Source: Pseudomonas sp. TH43
Lineage (GTDB): Bacteria > Pseudomonadota > Gammaproteobacteria > Pseudomonadales > Pseudomonadaceae
Assembly (NCBI RefSeq): GCF_016650635.1
Contig: NZ_JAEKFI010000004.1
Location: 2,092,501 to 2,156,500 of the forward strand
Reading direction: 5' to 3'
DNA: 64,000 nucleotides
Positions 43,245 through 51,574 of this stretch are shown here, one piece after another (within the stretch, counting starts at the first letter, position 1; the number at the start of each line of letters is the position of its first letter). The notes beneath the pieces are model-generated. The model made no database searches. It saw only the letters and a list, made by a program, of their open reading frames with translations, and had not been told where the DNA came from. Made by a program: the position numbers and the translations under genes.

Positions 43245-44513
43245 ATGTCTGATCTGAAAACTGCCGCTCTCGAATATCATGCCAATCCTCGTCCAGGAAA
43301 GCTGAGTGTCGAGCTCACCAAGGCCACTGCTACTGCTCGCGACTTGTCGCTGGCCTATAGCCCCGGCGTAGCTGAACCAGTGCGTGAGATCGCTCGCGAT
43401 CCTGAACTGGCCTACAAATACACCGGCAAGGGCAACCTGGTTGCAGTCATTTCCGATGGCACCGCGATTCTGGGCCTGGGTAACCTCGGCCCACTGGCTT
43501 CCAAGCCAGTGATGGAAGGTAAAGGCGTGCTGTTCAAGCGCTTCGCCGGCATCGACGTTTTCGACATCGAAGTCGACTCCGAAAGCCCGCAAGCCTTTAT
43601 CGACACCGTAAAACGCATTTCCATCACCTTCGGTGGTATCAACCTGGAAGACATCAAGGCGCCTGAGTGCTTTGAAATCGAACGTGCTCTGATCGAGCAG
43701 TGCGACATTCCGGTATTCCACGATGACCAGCACGGCACCGCGATCGTGACCGCTGCGGGCATGATCAACGCCCTGGAAATCGCCGGCAAAACCCTGCCAG
43801 ACGCCAAGATCGTCTGCCTGGGCGCTGGTGCTGCCGCCATCTCCTGCATGAAATTGCTGGTGAGCATGGGCGCACGCATCGAAAACATCTTCATGGTTGA
43901 CCGTACCGGCGTGATCCACTCCGGCCGTGACGACCTGAACCAGTACAAAGCCGTATTCGCCCACGCCACCGAGAAGCGCAGCCTGGCTGACGCTCTGCAA
44001 GGCGCTGACGTGTTCGTCGGTCTGTCCGGCCCGAACCTGCTGAGCGCTGAAGGCTTGCTGTCGATGGCGGCCAACCCGATCGTGTTCGCCTGCTCGAACC
44101 CGGATCCGGAAATCTCCCCGGAACTGGCGCACGCCACCCGCAACGACGTGATCATGGCGACCGGCCGTTCGGACTACCCGAACCAGGTCAACAACGTACT
44201 GGGCTTCCCGTTCATCTTCCGTGGTGCTCTGGACGTTCGTGCCAAGCGCATCAACGAAGAAATGAAAGTGGCTGCCGCCAACGCCCTGCGTGAACTGGCC
44301 AAGCTGCCAGTGCCTCAGGACGTGTGCGACGCCTACGGTGGTGCTCCGCTGGAATTCGGTCGTGAGTACATCATTCCGAAGCCAATGGACAAGCGCCTGA
44401 TCACCCTGATCTCCGACGCTGTGGCCAAAGCCGCGATCGAGACCGGTGTGGCCACCCTGCCGTATCCGAAGAACTACCCGCTGAAAAGCGTGGATGACGT
44501 GTTCAACGGCTAA
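43245..44513 (+). CDS. Malic enzyme (malate dehydrogenase, oxaloacetate-decarboxylating)
   Basis: 422-residue cytoplasmic enzyme making pyruvate and CO2 from malate with NAD(P). N-terminal malic domain (YSPGVAEPVREI; Tyr and Lys catalysts in AYKYTGKGN and the metal site HDDQHGTAIV), and an NAD-binding domain with GAGAAAISCMKLL. It is a short form: the ~330-residue phosphotransacetylase-like regulatory domain of MaeB is absent. ATG at 43245, with weak AAAAAGCGGAATG upstream. Cofactor preference cannot be read reliably. Confidence 0.93.
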   Translation: MSDLKTAALEYHANPRPGKLSVELTKATATARDLSLAYSPGVAEPVREIARDPELAYKYTGKGNLVAVISDGTAILGLGNLGPLASKPVMEGKGVLFKRFAGIDVFDIEVDSESPQAFIDTVKRISITFGGINLEDIKAPECFEIERALIEQCDIPVFHDDQHGTAIVTAAGMINALEIAGKTLPDAKIVCLGAGAAAISCMKLLVSMGARIENIFMVDRTGVIHSGRDDLNQYKAVFAHATEKRSLADALQGADVFVGLSGPNLLSAEGLLSMAANPIVFACSNPDPEISPELAHATRNDVIMATGRSDYPNQVNNVLGFPFIFRGALDVRAKRINEEMKVAAANALRELAKLPVPQDVCDAYGGAPLEFGREYIIPKPMDKRLITLISDAVAKAAIETGVATLPYPKNYPLKSVDDVFNG

Positions 44514-44534
44514 GCCGTTGTAACGCTTCAACCG

Positions 44535-44567
44535 AAAGCCCCGGCTCGTGAGAGTTGGGGCTTTTTA
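44535..44567 (+). terminator. Terminator of the malic enzyme gene
   Basis: Stem AAAGCCCC / GGGGCTTT with a ~14-base loop and T-run, 22 bases after the stop. Confidence 0.88.
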
Positions 44568-44759
44568 TTGCCTGAGGATCAAGAGCCCCTCACCCTAACC
44601 CTCTCCCGGAGGGAGAGGGGACTGATTGGGGGATGCTCGGGAGTTGCGCCGACCTGAACGCATTGTTTTGAGTCCATAATCGACACAACTCTCTCAGGTC
44701 GATGTAGGGCGCCAGACAACTCGGTCAGTCCCCTCTCCCTCCGGGAGAGGGCTAGGGTG

Positions 44760-46046
44760 GGTAAAGACCGGGTACATCCTTTACGTTTGAGACCGGGGAC
44801 ATGGTTTACAGGTATCAATCATGGTCAGGAGGTGCTGACCATGCCCTGGAATCAAGAGTCCCCAATGGATCAACGAGTGAAGTTAGTCAGCGACTGGCTT
44901 GGCGGCAGTTACACCAAAAGCCAATTAAGTCGGCGCTATGGCGTCAGCCGTCCAACCATCGACAAGTGGCTGGAACGGTATGCAGCACTGGGCGTGGACG
45001 GCTTGAAAGAGCAATCGCGTAAGCCATTGAATTGCCCTCATCAAACGCCCGACGAAATCATAGCCACGCTGCTGACCAAGAAAAACGAGCATCCCGATCG
45101 GGGGCCTAAGCAGATCATTGATCGTCTGCGCGTCTCCGATCCGGATATCCACTGGCCGGCCGCGAGTACCGCCGGGATATGGTTGAAGAAGGCTGGTCTG
45201 GTCACCGCGCGGCGCCCCTATCCCGTGCGCCCACGCGCTCCGACGCATTTGCGTCCGGTCGATCAACCCAATCAGACCTGGTGTGCCGATTACAAAGGGC
45301 AATTCAAAATGCAGGATGGCAATTGGTGCTATCCGCTGACCATTACCGACCAGATGAGTCGCTATCTGCTGCTTTGCCGGGCATTGCCCAGCACGCATGG
45401 GGAGCCGACGCGGCAGGGCTTCGAGTGGGCCTTCCGGGAGTTTGGGTTGCCGGATGTGATTCGCACGGACAATGGCGCTCCCTTCGCATCAACGGGTTTG
45501 GCGCGTTTATCGAAGTTGTCGGTGTGGTTCATCAGGCACGGAATTCACGTCGAGACAATTACGCCTGGCCGTCCCGACCAAAATGGCCGGCACGAACGGA
45601 TGCACCGAACGCTGAAAGCAGCGGTATTACGAACACCTGCGGAAAATCTTGTGCGCCAGCAATTGGCCTTTGAGGATTTCATCCAGGACTTCAATCAGGT
45701 TCGACCGCACACCGCGTTGGACATGAAGCCACCTGCTTCGGTGTATAGCCCGTCGTTACGACCCTACCCCGGTTACCTGCCAGCGGTTGAATACGGCACT
45801 GACGTTGAAGTGCGTAAGGTTCGTTCGAACGGAGAGTTCAAATGGAAAGGACAGCTGATTTTTCTGGGAGAGGCACTGATCGGCGAAGAGATCGCGCTGA
45901 AGGAGGTGGCTGATGATGTGTGGGAGTTGTACTTTTGCACCTTCTGTTTAGGCAGGCTTGAACGCGGCGCTAAACGCGTAGCAAGCCTGGAAAAGGTGTA
46001 AACGATGTCCCCGGTCTAATGTGTAAAGGATGTACCGGTCTCTACA
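44760..46046 (+). mobile_element. IS481-family insertion sequence
   Basis: 1287 bp. The terminal inverted repeats run ~48 bp: left from 44760 (GTAAAGACCGGGTACATCC...), right 45999-46046, pairing imperfectly. Each end carries two direct copies of an AGACCGG-ACAT word. A 3-bp GTG (44757-44759 and 46047-46049) flanks it as the apparent target duplication, within the element's CTAGGGTG arm. One transposase gene. Intact by sequence, so it may be active. Confidence 0.88.
44841..46001 (+). CDS. IS481-family transposase
   Basis: 386-residue DDE transposase. N-terminal helix-turn-helix region (LSRRYGVSRPTIDKWLERY, residues ~27-45) and an rve integrase core with the catalytic Asp in WCADYKG, Asp in IRTDNGAPF and Glu in NGRHERMHRTLK. 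ATG at 44841 has AGGAGG 8 bases upstream; a second ATG eight codons later is possible. The stop overlaps the right inverted repeat. No frameshift or early stop, so it is presumably functional. Confidence 0.94.
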   Translation: MPWNQESPMDQRVKLVSDWLGGSYTKSQLSRRYGVSRPTIDKWLERYAALGVDGLKEQSRKPLNCPHQTPDEIIATLLTKKNEHPDRGPKQIIDRLRVSDPDIHWPAASTAGIWLKKAGLVTARRPYPVRPRAPTHLRPVDQPNQTWCADYKGQFKMQDGNWCYPLTITDQMSRYLLLCRALPSTHGEPTRQGFEWAFREFGLPDVIRTDNGAPFASTGLARLSKLSVWFIRHGIHVETITPGRPDQNGRHERMHRTLKAAVLRTPAENLVRQQLAFEDFIQDFNQVRPHTALDMKPPASVYSPSLRPYPGYLPAVEYGTDVEVRKVRSNGEFKWKGQLIFLGEALIGEEIALKEVADDVWELYFCTFCLGRLERGAKRVASLEKV

Positions 46047-46072
46047 GTGAGGGGCTCTTGATCTTCAGCCGT

Positions 46073-46109
46073 AAAAAAGCCCCGCACTTCTCACGAAGGC
46101 GGGGCTTTT
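46073..46109 (-). terminator. Terminator of mrcA (could act both ways)
   Basis: Stem GCCCCGC / GCGGGGC flanked by A-run and T-run, 14 bases past the mrcA stop on the minus strand. Confidence 0.88.
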
Positions 46110-46122
46110 CAGTAGCTGCGGA

Positions 46123-48570
46123 TCAGAACAGATCGATCGGCGCCTGCTCATCCGCTGGCAGCGGGCTGCCCGGTACAGCGCCGTTACCCAGCTCATTCAC
46201 CGACGGCGGCGTGTCTTCAGCCTTGAACAGCTCGAAGTACGCACCCGGCGTGCTTGGCGTTGCCGCGCGACCGCTCACCGGATCCACCCGCAGGCTCAGC
46301 AAACCTTCCGGCTCAGGCTGGACGTGAGGCGGCTTGTCCTTCAGCGCAGCCGACATGTAGTTCATCCAGATCGGCAGCGCCACGGTGCCGCCGAATTCGC
46401 GACGACCGAGGCTTTCCGGTTGGTCGAAACCGGTCCAGACCGTGGTCACGTAATCGCCGTTGTAACCGGAGAACCAGGCGTCTTTCGATTCGTTGGTGGT
46501 ACCGGTTTTACCGGCGATGTCACTGCGGCCCATGGCCAGTGCACGACGGCCAGTGCCGAGCTTGATCACGTCCTGCAACATGCTGTTGAGGATGTACGTG
46601 GTGCGACCATCGACGATTCGCTCAGCCACGGCCGGCGCTTGCGGCACGGCAGCATTGCCTGGTGCTTCACCCGGAACCGGTGCCGCATTGACCGTGAACG
46701 ATTCGGCGTTCGGTGCGGCGATACCGTCTGTCGCCGAACCACCCTTAGGTACGGTTGGCGGGTTGGCGACGAACAGGGTGTCGCCGTTACGGCTTTCGAT
46801 CTTGTCGATGACGTAAGGCGTGATCTTGTAACCACCGTTGGCGAACGTACTCCATCCGGTGGCGATCTCCATCGGTGTCAGCGTCGCGGTACCCAGGGCC
46901 AGCGACAGGTTCGGCGGCAGATCCTGCTTGTTGAAACCAAATCGGCTGATGTAGTCGATGGTCTTGCTAACGCCCATCGCTTGCACCAAGCGGATCGACA
47001 CCAGGTTGCGCGACTTGTACAAACCTTCACGCAGGCGGATCGGGCCGAGGAAGGTGTTGGTGTCGTTCTTCGGACGCCAGACCTTGTCGAGGTACTCGTC
47101 GACAAACACGATTGGCGCGTCGTTGACCAGCGTGGCGGCGGTGTAGCCGTTATCCAGCGCCGCACTGTAGACGAACGGCTTGAAGCTCGAACCCGGCTGA
47201 CGCTTGGCCTGCATGGCGCGGTTGTAGTTGCTCTGCTCGAAAGCGAAACCGCCGACCAGCGAGCGAATCGCGCCGTTTTGCGGATCCAGCGACACCAGCG
47301 CACCTTGTGCCTGCGGGAGCTGGCTGAACTTCAGCGAGTTGTCCTTCTGGCGCTGCACGCGTACCAGATCGCCGACCTGGGCAACATCCGACGGCTGGCG
47401 CGGGTTGGCGCCCATGCTGTTGGTGTTGAGGAACGGCCGCGCCCATTTCATGGTGTCCCAGGCGACATGTTCTTCGCCGGTGCGGGTCAGCACTTGCAGG
47501 CCGTTCTTGTCGACCTGGGTGACAATGGCGGGTTCGAGGCTGCTGATGGTGCGTTGTTTGCTCAGCTCGCTGACCCAGGCCTCGCGAGTCTTGCCCGGCA
47601 GGCGCGATTCAGGGCCACGGTAGCCGTGACGCTGGTCGTAGGTCATCAAGCCTTCGTGCAGCGCGGTGTTGGCCATTTCCTGCAGGTTGCTCGGCACCGT
47701 GGTGGTGACGCGGAAACCTTCGGTGTAGGCGTCACTGCCATAACGACCGACCATTTCGGCACGGGCCATTTCGGCGATGTACGGCGCATTCACTTCCGGC
47801 GTCGGCACGTGATAACTGGCGTTCAGCGGTTCGTTGATCGCGGCGGTGTAGTCCGCCTCGCTGATCTTGCCGAGCTTGTACATGCGCCCGAGGATCCAGT
47901 CGCGACGCTCTTTACTGCGCGCCGGGTTGGCCAGCGGGTTGAAGCGTGACGGGGCTTTCGGCAGGCCGGCGATCATCGCCATCTGCGCCAGGCTGACGTC
48001 GCGGATCGACTTGCCGTAATACACCTGCGCCGCCGCCTCGATGCCGTAGGCGCGGTTGCCGAGATAGATTTTGTTCACGTACAGCTCAAGGATTTCGTCC
48101 TTGGTCAGCTGCCGTTCAATTTGCAGTGCCAGCAAAATCTCGGTGGTTTTGCGCGAGAAGCTGCGTTCGCTGGTCAGGAAGAAGTTCTTCGCCACCTGCA
48201 TGGTAATGGTGCTGCCGCCGGACTGGATGTGACCGCTTTTGACCAACTGGGTCGCGGCGCGCATCAGGCTGCTCGGATCAACGCCATAGTGATTGGCGAA
48301 ATTGTCGTCTTCAGCACTTAGTAACGCATTAATGAAATTGGGCGGAATGTCGGCGAAACGGATCGGAGTCCGGCGCATTTCGCCAAATTCTGCGATCAAC
48401 TTGTTATCGCTGCTGTATACCCGCAAAGGAATCTGCAACTGAATGCTTCTCAGGGCCTCCACAGACGGCAAACCCGGACTAAGGTAAAGATAGGCGCCGC
48501 TGAGACCTAAAAGCAGTCCGCAGAAAACGGCGACGATGGACCAACCGAAAAATTTCAGCAGACGAATCAA
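46123..48570 (-). CDS. mrcA: Penicillin-binding protein 1A (bifunctional peptidoglycan synthase)
   Basis: Class A PBP anchored in the inner membrane: N-terminal span (about residues 5-30), glycosyltransferase domain with EDDNFANHYGVD and GGSTITMQVAKNFFL, an inserted OB-like region (about 315-420), and transpeptidase with SSFK nucleophile (QPGSSFKPFVYSA) and KTGT box (AGKTGTTNESKDAW). 815 residues if TTG at 48570 is the start, giving the MIRLLKFFGW-type N-terminus of homologues; an ATG further up (48627) is in frame but less family-like. Divergent from pilM, as in other pseudomonads. Confidence 0.94.
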   Translation of the reverse strand: MIRLLKFFGWSIVAVFCGLLLGLSGAYLYLSPGLPSVEALRSIQLQIPLRVYSSDNKLIAEFGEMRRTPIRFADIPPNFINALLSAEDDNFANHYGVDPSSLMRAATQLVKSGHIQSGGSTITMQVAKNFFLTSERSFSRKTTEILLALQIERQLTKDEILELYVNKIYLGNRAYGIEAAAQVYYGKSIRDVSLAQMAMIAGLPKAPSRFNPLANPARSKERRDWILGRMYKLGKISEADYTAAINEPLNASYHVPTPEVNAPYIAEMARAEMVGRYGSDAYTEGFRVTTTVPSNLQEMANTALHEGLMTYDQRHGYRGPESRLPGKTREAWVSELSKQRTISSLEPAIVTQVDKNGLQVLTRTGEEHVAWDTMKWARPFLNTNSMGANPRQPSDVAQVGDLVRVQRQKDNSLKFSQLPQAQGALVSLDPQNGAIRSLVGGFAFEQSNYNRAMQAKRQPGSSFKPFVYSAALDNGYTAATLVNDAPIVFVDEYLDKVWRPKNDTNTFLGPIRLREGLYKSRNLVSIRLVQAMGVSKTIDYISRFGFNKQDLPPNLSLALGTATLTPMEIATGWSTFANGGYKITPYVIDKIESRNGDTLFVANPPTVPKGGSATDGIAAPNAESFTVNAAPVPGEAPGNAAVPQAPAVAERIVDGRTTYILNSMLQDVIKLGTGRRALAMGRSDIAGKTGTTNESKDAWFSGYNGDYVTTVWTGFDQPESLGRREFGGTVALPIWMNYMSAALKDKPPHVQPEPEGLLSLRVDPVSGRAATPSTPGAYFELFKAEDTPPSVNELGNGAVPGSPLPADEQAPIDLF

Positions 48571-48786
48571 GGCTTTTGGACATCCAGGGCAAAGAATGAA
48601 TTTGGCGACGGGGTTCCGGCGACACACAGAACAACCCGCGCAGGCAGTAAAAAGCGGAAAAAAACGCTGGGCATTATAAGCACTTTTCTAGCGGGGGCGT
48701 CATTTGCGCTTCTGTCAAGACGGGGTGAAGGAACGCAATGCGTATTACAGAGTCCGTAACTCACGGAAAGTCATAGGGAATTGGTA

Positions 48787-49851
48787 GTGCTGGGACTCTT
48801 CAATAAAAAGACCAATACGTTACTGGGGATCGACATCAGCTCCACTTCGGTGAAGCTGCTGGAACTGAGCCGTCAGGGCGATCGCTACCGGGTCGAGGCG
48901 TACGCGGTGGAGCCATTGCCGGCGAACGCCGTGGTCGAAAAGAATATCGCCGAGCTCGAAGGCGTCGGCCTGGCCCTGAGCCGAGTGCTGGTCAAGGCGC
49001 GCACCGGGCTCAAAGGCGTGGCGGTGGCCGTCGCCGGTTCTGCGGTGATCACCAAAATCATTGAAATGGACGCCGGGCTGTCCGACGACGAACTGGAAAA
49101 TCAGCTCAAGATCGAAGCCGACCAATACATTCCCTATCCGCTGGACGAAGTCGCCATCGACTTCGAAGTCCAGGGCGTGTCGCCGCGCAACCCCGAGCGG
49201 GTCAGCGTGCTGCTGGCCGCCTGTCGCAAGGAAAACGTCGAAGTGCGCGAAGCAGCGCTCGCCCTCGCCGGGCTGACGGCGCGCGTGGTCGACGTCGAGG
49301 CCTACGCGCTGGAGCGCTCATTCGGCCTGCTCGCCACGCAACTGGCCGCTTCCCAAGAGCGCCTTACCGTCGCCGTGGTCGACATCGGCGCGACCATGAC
49401 CACCCTCAGCGTCCTGCACAACGGCAAGATCATCTACACCCGCGAGCAATTGTTCGGCGGGCGCCAACTCACCGAAGAAATCCAGCGGCGTTATGGCCTG
49501 ACCCTCGAACAGGCGGGGCTGGCGAAGAAACAGGGCGGTCTGCCCGACGATTACGTCAGCGAAGTCTTGCAGCCGTTTCGCGAGGCGCTGGTGCAGCAGG
49601 TGTCGCGTTCGCTGCAATTCTTCTTCGCATCCGGCCAGTACAACGCGGTCGACCATATTCTGCTGGCCGGCGGCACGGCGTCGGTGCCGGGGCTGGACCG
49701 CCTGATCGAACAGCGCCTGAAGACCCCGACTCAGGTAGCCAACCCGTTTGCCGACATGGCCCTGAGCAGCAAGGTCAATGCCGGGGCGCTGGCCAGTGAC
49801 GCGCCGGCCCTGATGATTGCCTGCGGGCTCGCGCTCAGGAGTTTCGACTGA
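48787..49851 (+). CDS. pilM: Type IV pilus inner-membrane platform protein PilM
   Basis: Cytoplasmic actin-like ATPase fold of 354 residues that binds the N-terminus of PilN. Nucleotide-binding motifs LLGIDISSTSVKL, VAVVDIGATMTTLSVL and ILLAGGTASVPGL. GTG at 48787 gives the MLGLFNKK start seen in homologues, with AGGGAA 7 bases upstream; a TTG two codons earlier would sit too near that site. Ends with a 1-bp overlap with pilN. Confidence 0.95.
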   Translation: MLGLFNKKTNTLLGIDISSTSVKLLELSRQGDRYRVEAYAVEPLPANAVVEKNIAELEGVGLALSRVLVKARTGLKGVAVAVAGSAVITKIIEMDAGLSDDELENQLKIEADQYIPYPLDEVAIDFEVQGVSPRNPERVSVLLAACRKENVEVREAALALAGLTARVVDVEAYALERSFGLLATQLAASQERLTVAVVDIGATMTTLSVLHNGKIIYTREQLFGGRQLTEEIQRRYGLTLEQAGLAKKQGGLPDDYVSEVLQPFREALVQQVSRSLQFFFASGQYNAVDHILLAGGTASVPGLDRLIEQRLKTPTQVANPFADMALSSKVNAGALASDAPALMIACGLALRSFD

Positions 49852-50417
49852 TGGCGCGGATCAATCTTTTACCCTGGCGCGAGGAGCGCCGTGAAGAGCG
49901 GCGCAAACGCTTCCTGCTGGCGCTGATCGGTGTCGTGGTCGGCTCGGTGGGCGCCGTGTTCATTGCCGATCAGGTCATCAGCGCCGCGATCGAGCAGCAA
50001 GTGGCGCGCAACGACTACATCGGCAAGCAAATCGCGGTAGTCGACGAACGGATCAAACAGATCAGCGAGCTCAAGGCGCGTCGTCAGCAGTTGGTCGAAC
50101 GCATGCGCATCATCCAAGACTTGCAGGGCAACCGGCAGATCAGCGGGCGGATCTTCGATCAGTTGGCGCGCACGTTGCCGGACGGCGTTTACTTCACCGA
50201 CGTGAAAATGCTCGGCAAAACCCTGTCGATCAGTGGCGCCGCCGAGTCGAACAACCGTGTTTCCGAGCTGATGCGCAATCTCGATGCCTCCGACTGGTTT
50301 GACGCACCGAGCCTGAACGAAGTGAAAGCCACCTCTGCCGATCAGTTGCAGCAGGCCAACGTCTTTCAGTTGACCGTTCGTCAGACCCAGCCGAAGACTG
50401 CGGAGGACGAGCAATGA
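49851..50417 (+). CDS. pilN: Type IV pilus alignment protein PilN
   Basis: 188-residue bitopic inner-membrane protein. The cytoplasmic start MARINLLPWREERREERR holds the INLLPWR motif that docks in PilM. Span at about 22-42, coiled coil (about 45-95), and a periplasmic ferredoxin-like domain that dimerises with PilO. It overlaps pilO by 4 bp. Confidence 0.96.
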   Translation: MARINLLPWREERREERRKRFLLALIGVVVGSVGAVFIADQVISAAIEQQVARNDYIGKQIAVVDERIKQISELKARRQQLVERMRIIQDLQGNRQISGRIFDQLARTLPDGVYFTDVKMLGKTLSISGAAESNNRVSELMRNLDASDWFDAPSLNEVKATSADQLQQANVFQLTVRQTQPKTAEDEQ

Positions 50418-51037
50418 AGCCGTCCGAATGGCTGGAGAGCCTGCGCAACATCGACTTCAACGACCTGGACACCAGCAATATCGGCTCCTGGCCAGCCGCG
50501 GTGAAAGCCATCGCCGGCGCCCTGTTGATGGTGCTGGTGCTGGCGCTTGGTTATAACTTTTTCATCAGCGACCTGGAAACCGAACTCGAAACCAAACGCG
50601 ACGAGGAGGCCACGCTTAAGGAGCAGTTCGCCAGCAAGGCGCACCTGTCGGCCAATCTGGAGCTGTACACCCAGCAGATGAAGGAAATGGAAAACTCCTT
50701 CGGCGTGTTGCTGCGGCAGTTGCCCAGCGACACCGAAGTGCCGGGGCTGCTGGAAGACATCACCCGCACCGGGTTGGGCAGTGGTCTGGAATTCGAAGAA
50801 ATCAAACTGCTGCCGGAAGTCACTCAGCCGTTTTACATCGAACTACCGATTCAGATCACCGTCACCGGCGCTTATCACGACCTGGCTACCTTCGTCAGTG
50901 GTGTGGCGGGGCTGCCGCGCATCGTCACTCTGCATGACTTCGAATTGGCGCCTGCCGATAAGGATGGCGGGCCGAAATTGCGCATGAGCATCCTCGCCAA
51001 GACCTACCGCTACAACGACAAGGGGCTGGCGAAATGA
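50414..51037 (+). CDS. pilO: Type IV pilus alignment protein PilO
   Basis: 207-residue partner of PilN. Short cytoplasmic N-terminus (MKPSEWLESLRNIDFNDLD), span at about 30-52, coiled coil (about 55-95) and periplasmic ferredoxin-like domain. Overlaps pilN and pilP by 4 bp each. Confidence 0.96.
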   Translation: MKPSEWLESLRNIDFNDLDTSNIGSWPAAVKAIAGALLMVLVLALGYNFFISDLETELETKRDEEATLKEQFASKAHLSANLELYTQQMKEMENSFGVLLRQLPSDTEVPGLLEDITRTGLGSGLEFEEIKLLPEVTQPFYIELPIQITVTGAYHDLATFVSGVAGLPRIVTLHDFELAPADKDGGPKLRMSILAKTYRYNDKGLAK

Positions 51038-51561
51038 CCCCGATTCGTTATCTCGTCTTGTCGACGGCCTTGTTGGCGCTGCACGGTTGTGGCGGCAGCG
51101 ATGACTTCAGTGACCTTGATGCCTACATGAACGAAGTGCGTCTGCGCCCGGCCGGCAAGATTGAACCCACCCCGACTTTCCGCTCTTACCCGACATTCAC
51201 CTATAGCGCCGCCAACCTGCGCAGTCCGTTCTCGCGTCAGGTGCGCGTTGATCTGGCCGGGCAGCAGCGCGGTTCGCGCAACGTCAAACCCGACCCCAAC
51301 CGGGTCAAGCAGTACCTCGAAGGTTTTAACATCGAGCAGTTCGAGATGGTCGGCACGATCTCCAATGTTTCCGGCTCCTTTGCGCTGTTGCGCGGGGCGG
51401 GCGGGGTGCATCGCCTGAAAGTAGGCGATTACCTGGGGCGCAACGATGGTCGCATTGTCGCCATCAGTGCCACCCAGGTTGATGTGGTCGAAATCGTCCC
51501 CGACGGCGAAGGCGCCTGGCTGGAGCGTCCGCGCACCATTCCTTTGAAAGAGCACTCATAG
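51034..51561 (+). CDS. pilP: Type IV pilus lipoprotein PilP
   Basis: 175-residue inner-membrane lipoprotein that links PilNO to the secretin PilQ. Lipid-attachment Cys19 in LALHGCGGS, with an unusual His at -2 of the lipobox. The middle is extended and unstructured and binds PilNO; the C-terminal beta domain (about 85-170, GTISNVSGSFALLRG) contacts PilQ. Confidence 0.95.
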   Translation: MTPIRYLVLSTALLALHGCGGSDDFSDLDAYMNEVRLRPAGKIEPTPTFRSYPTFTYSAANLRSPFSRQVRVDLAGQQRGSRNVKPDPNRVKQYLEGFNIEQFEMVGTISNVSGSFALLRGAGGVHRLKVGDYLGRNDGRIVAISATQVDVVEIVPDGEGAWLERPRTIPLKEHS

Positions 51562-51574
51562 TGGAAGTCGAACA

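Larger units (their letters stand above)
44577..46063. repeat. Long inverted-repeat element, family C, split by an IS481 insertion
   Basis: Left arm 44577-44625 starts GATCAAGAGCCCCTCACC. The right arm is 44725-44759 plus 46050-46063, ending GAGGGGCTCTTGATC. Joined across the IS, the two arms are 49 bp and pair with a single mismatch (TTAGGG versus CTAGGG). The ~100-bp centre contains CGACCTGA and CTCAGGTCGATGTAG words shared with the hutH-hutI element. Confidence 0.88.

Noticed and set aside
48673..48718. Perfect TATAAT and TTGACA hexamers on the minus strand upstream of mrcA
   Set aside because: They are 34 bp apart, double the workable spacing, so they cannot be one promoter; the TATAAT alone may still serve with a weak -35.
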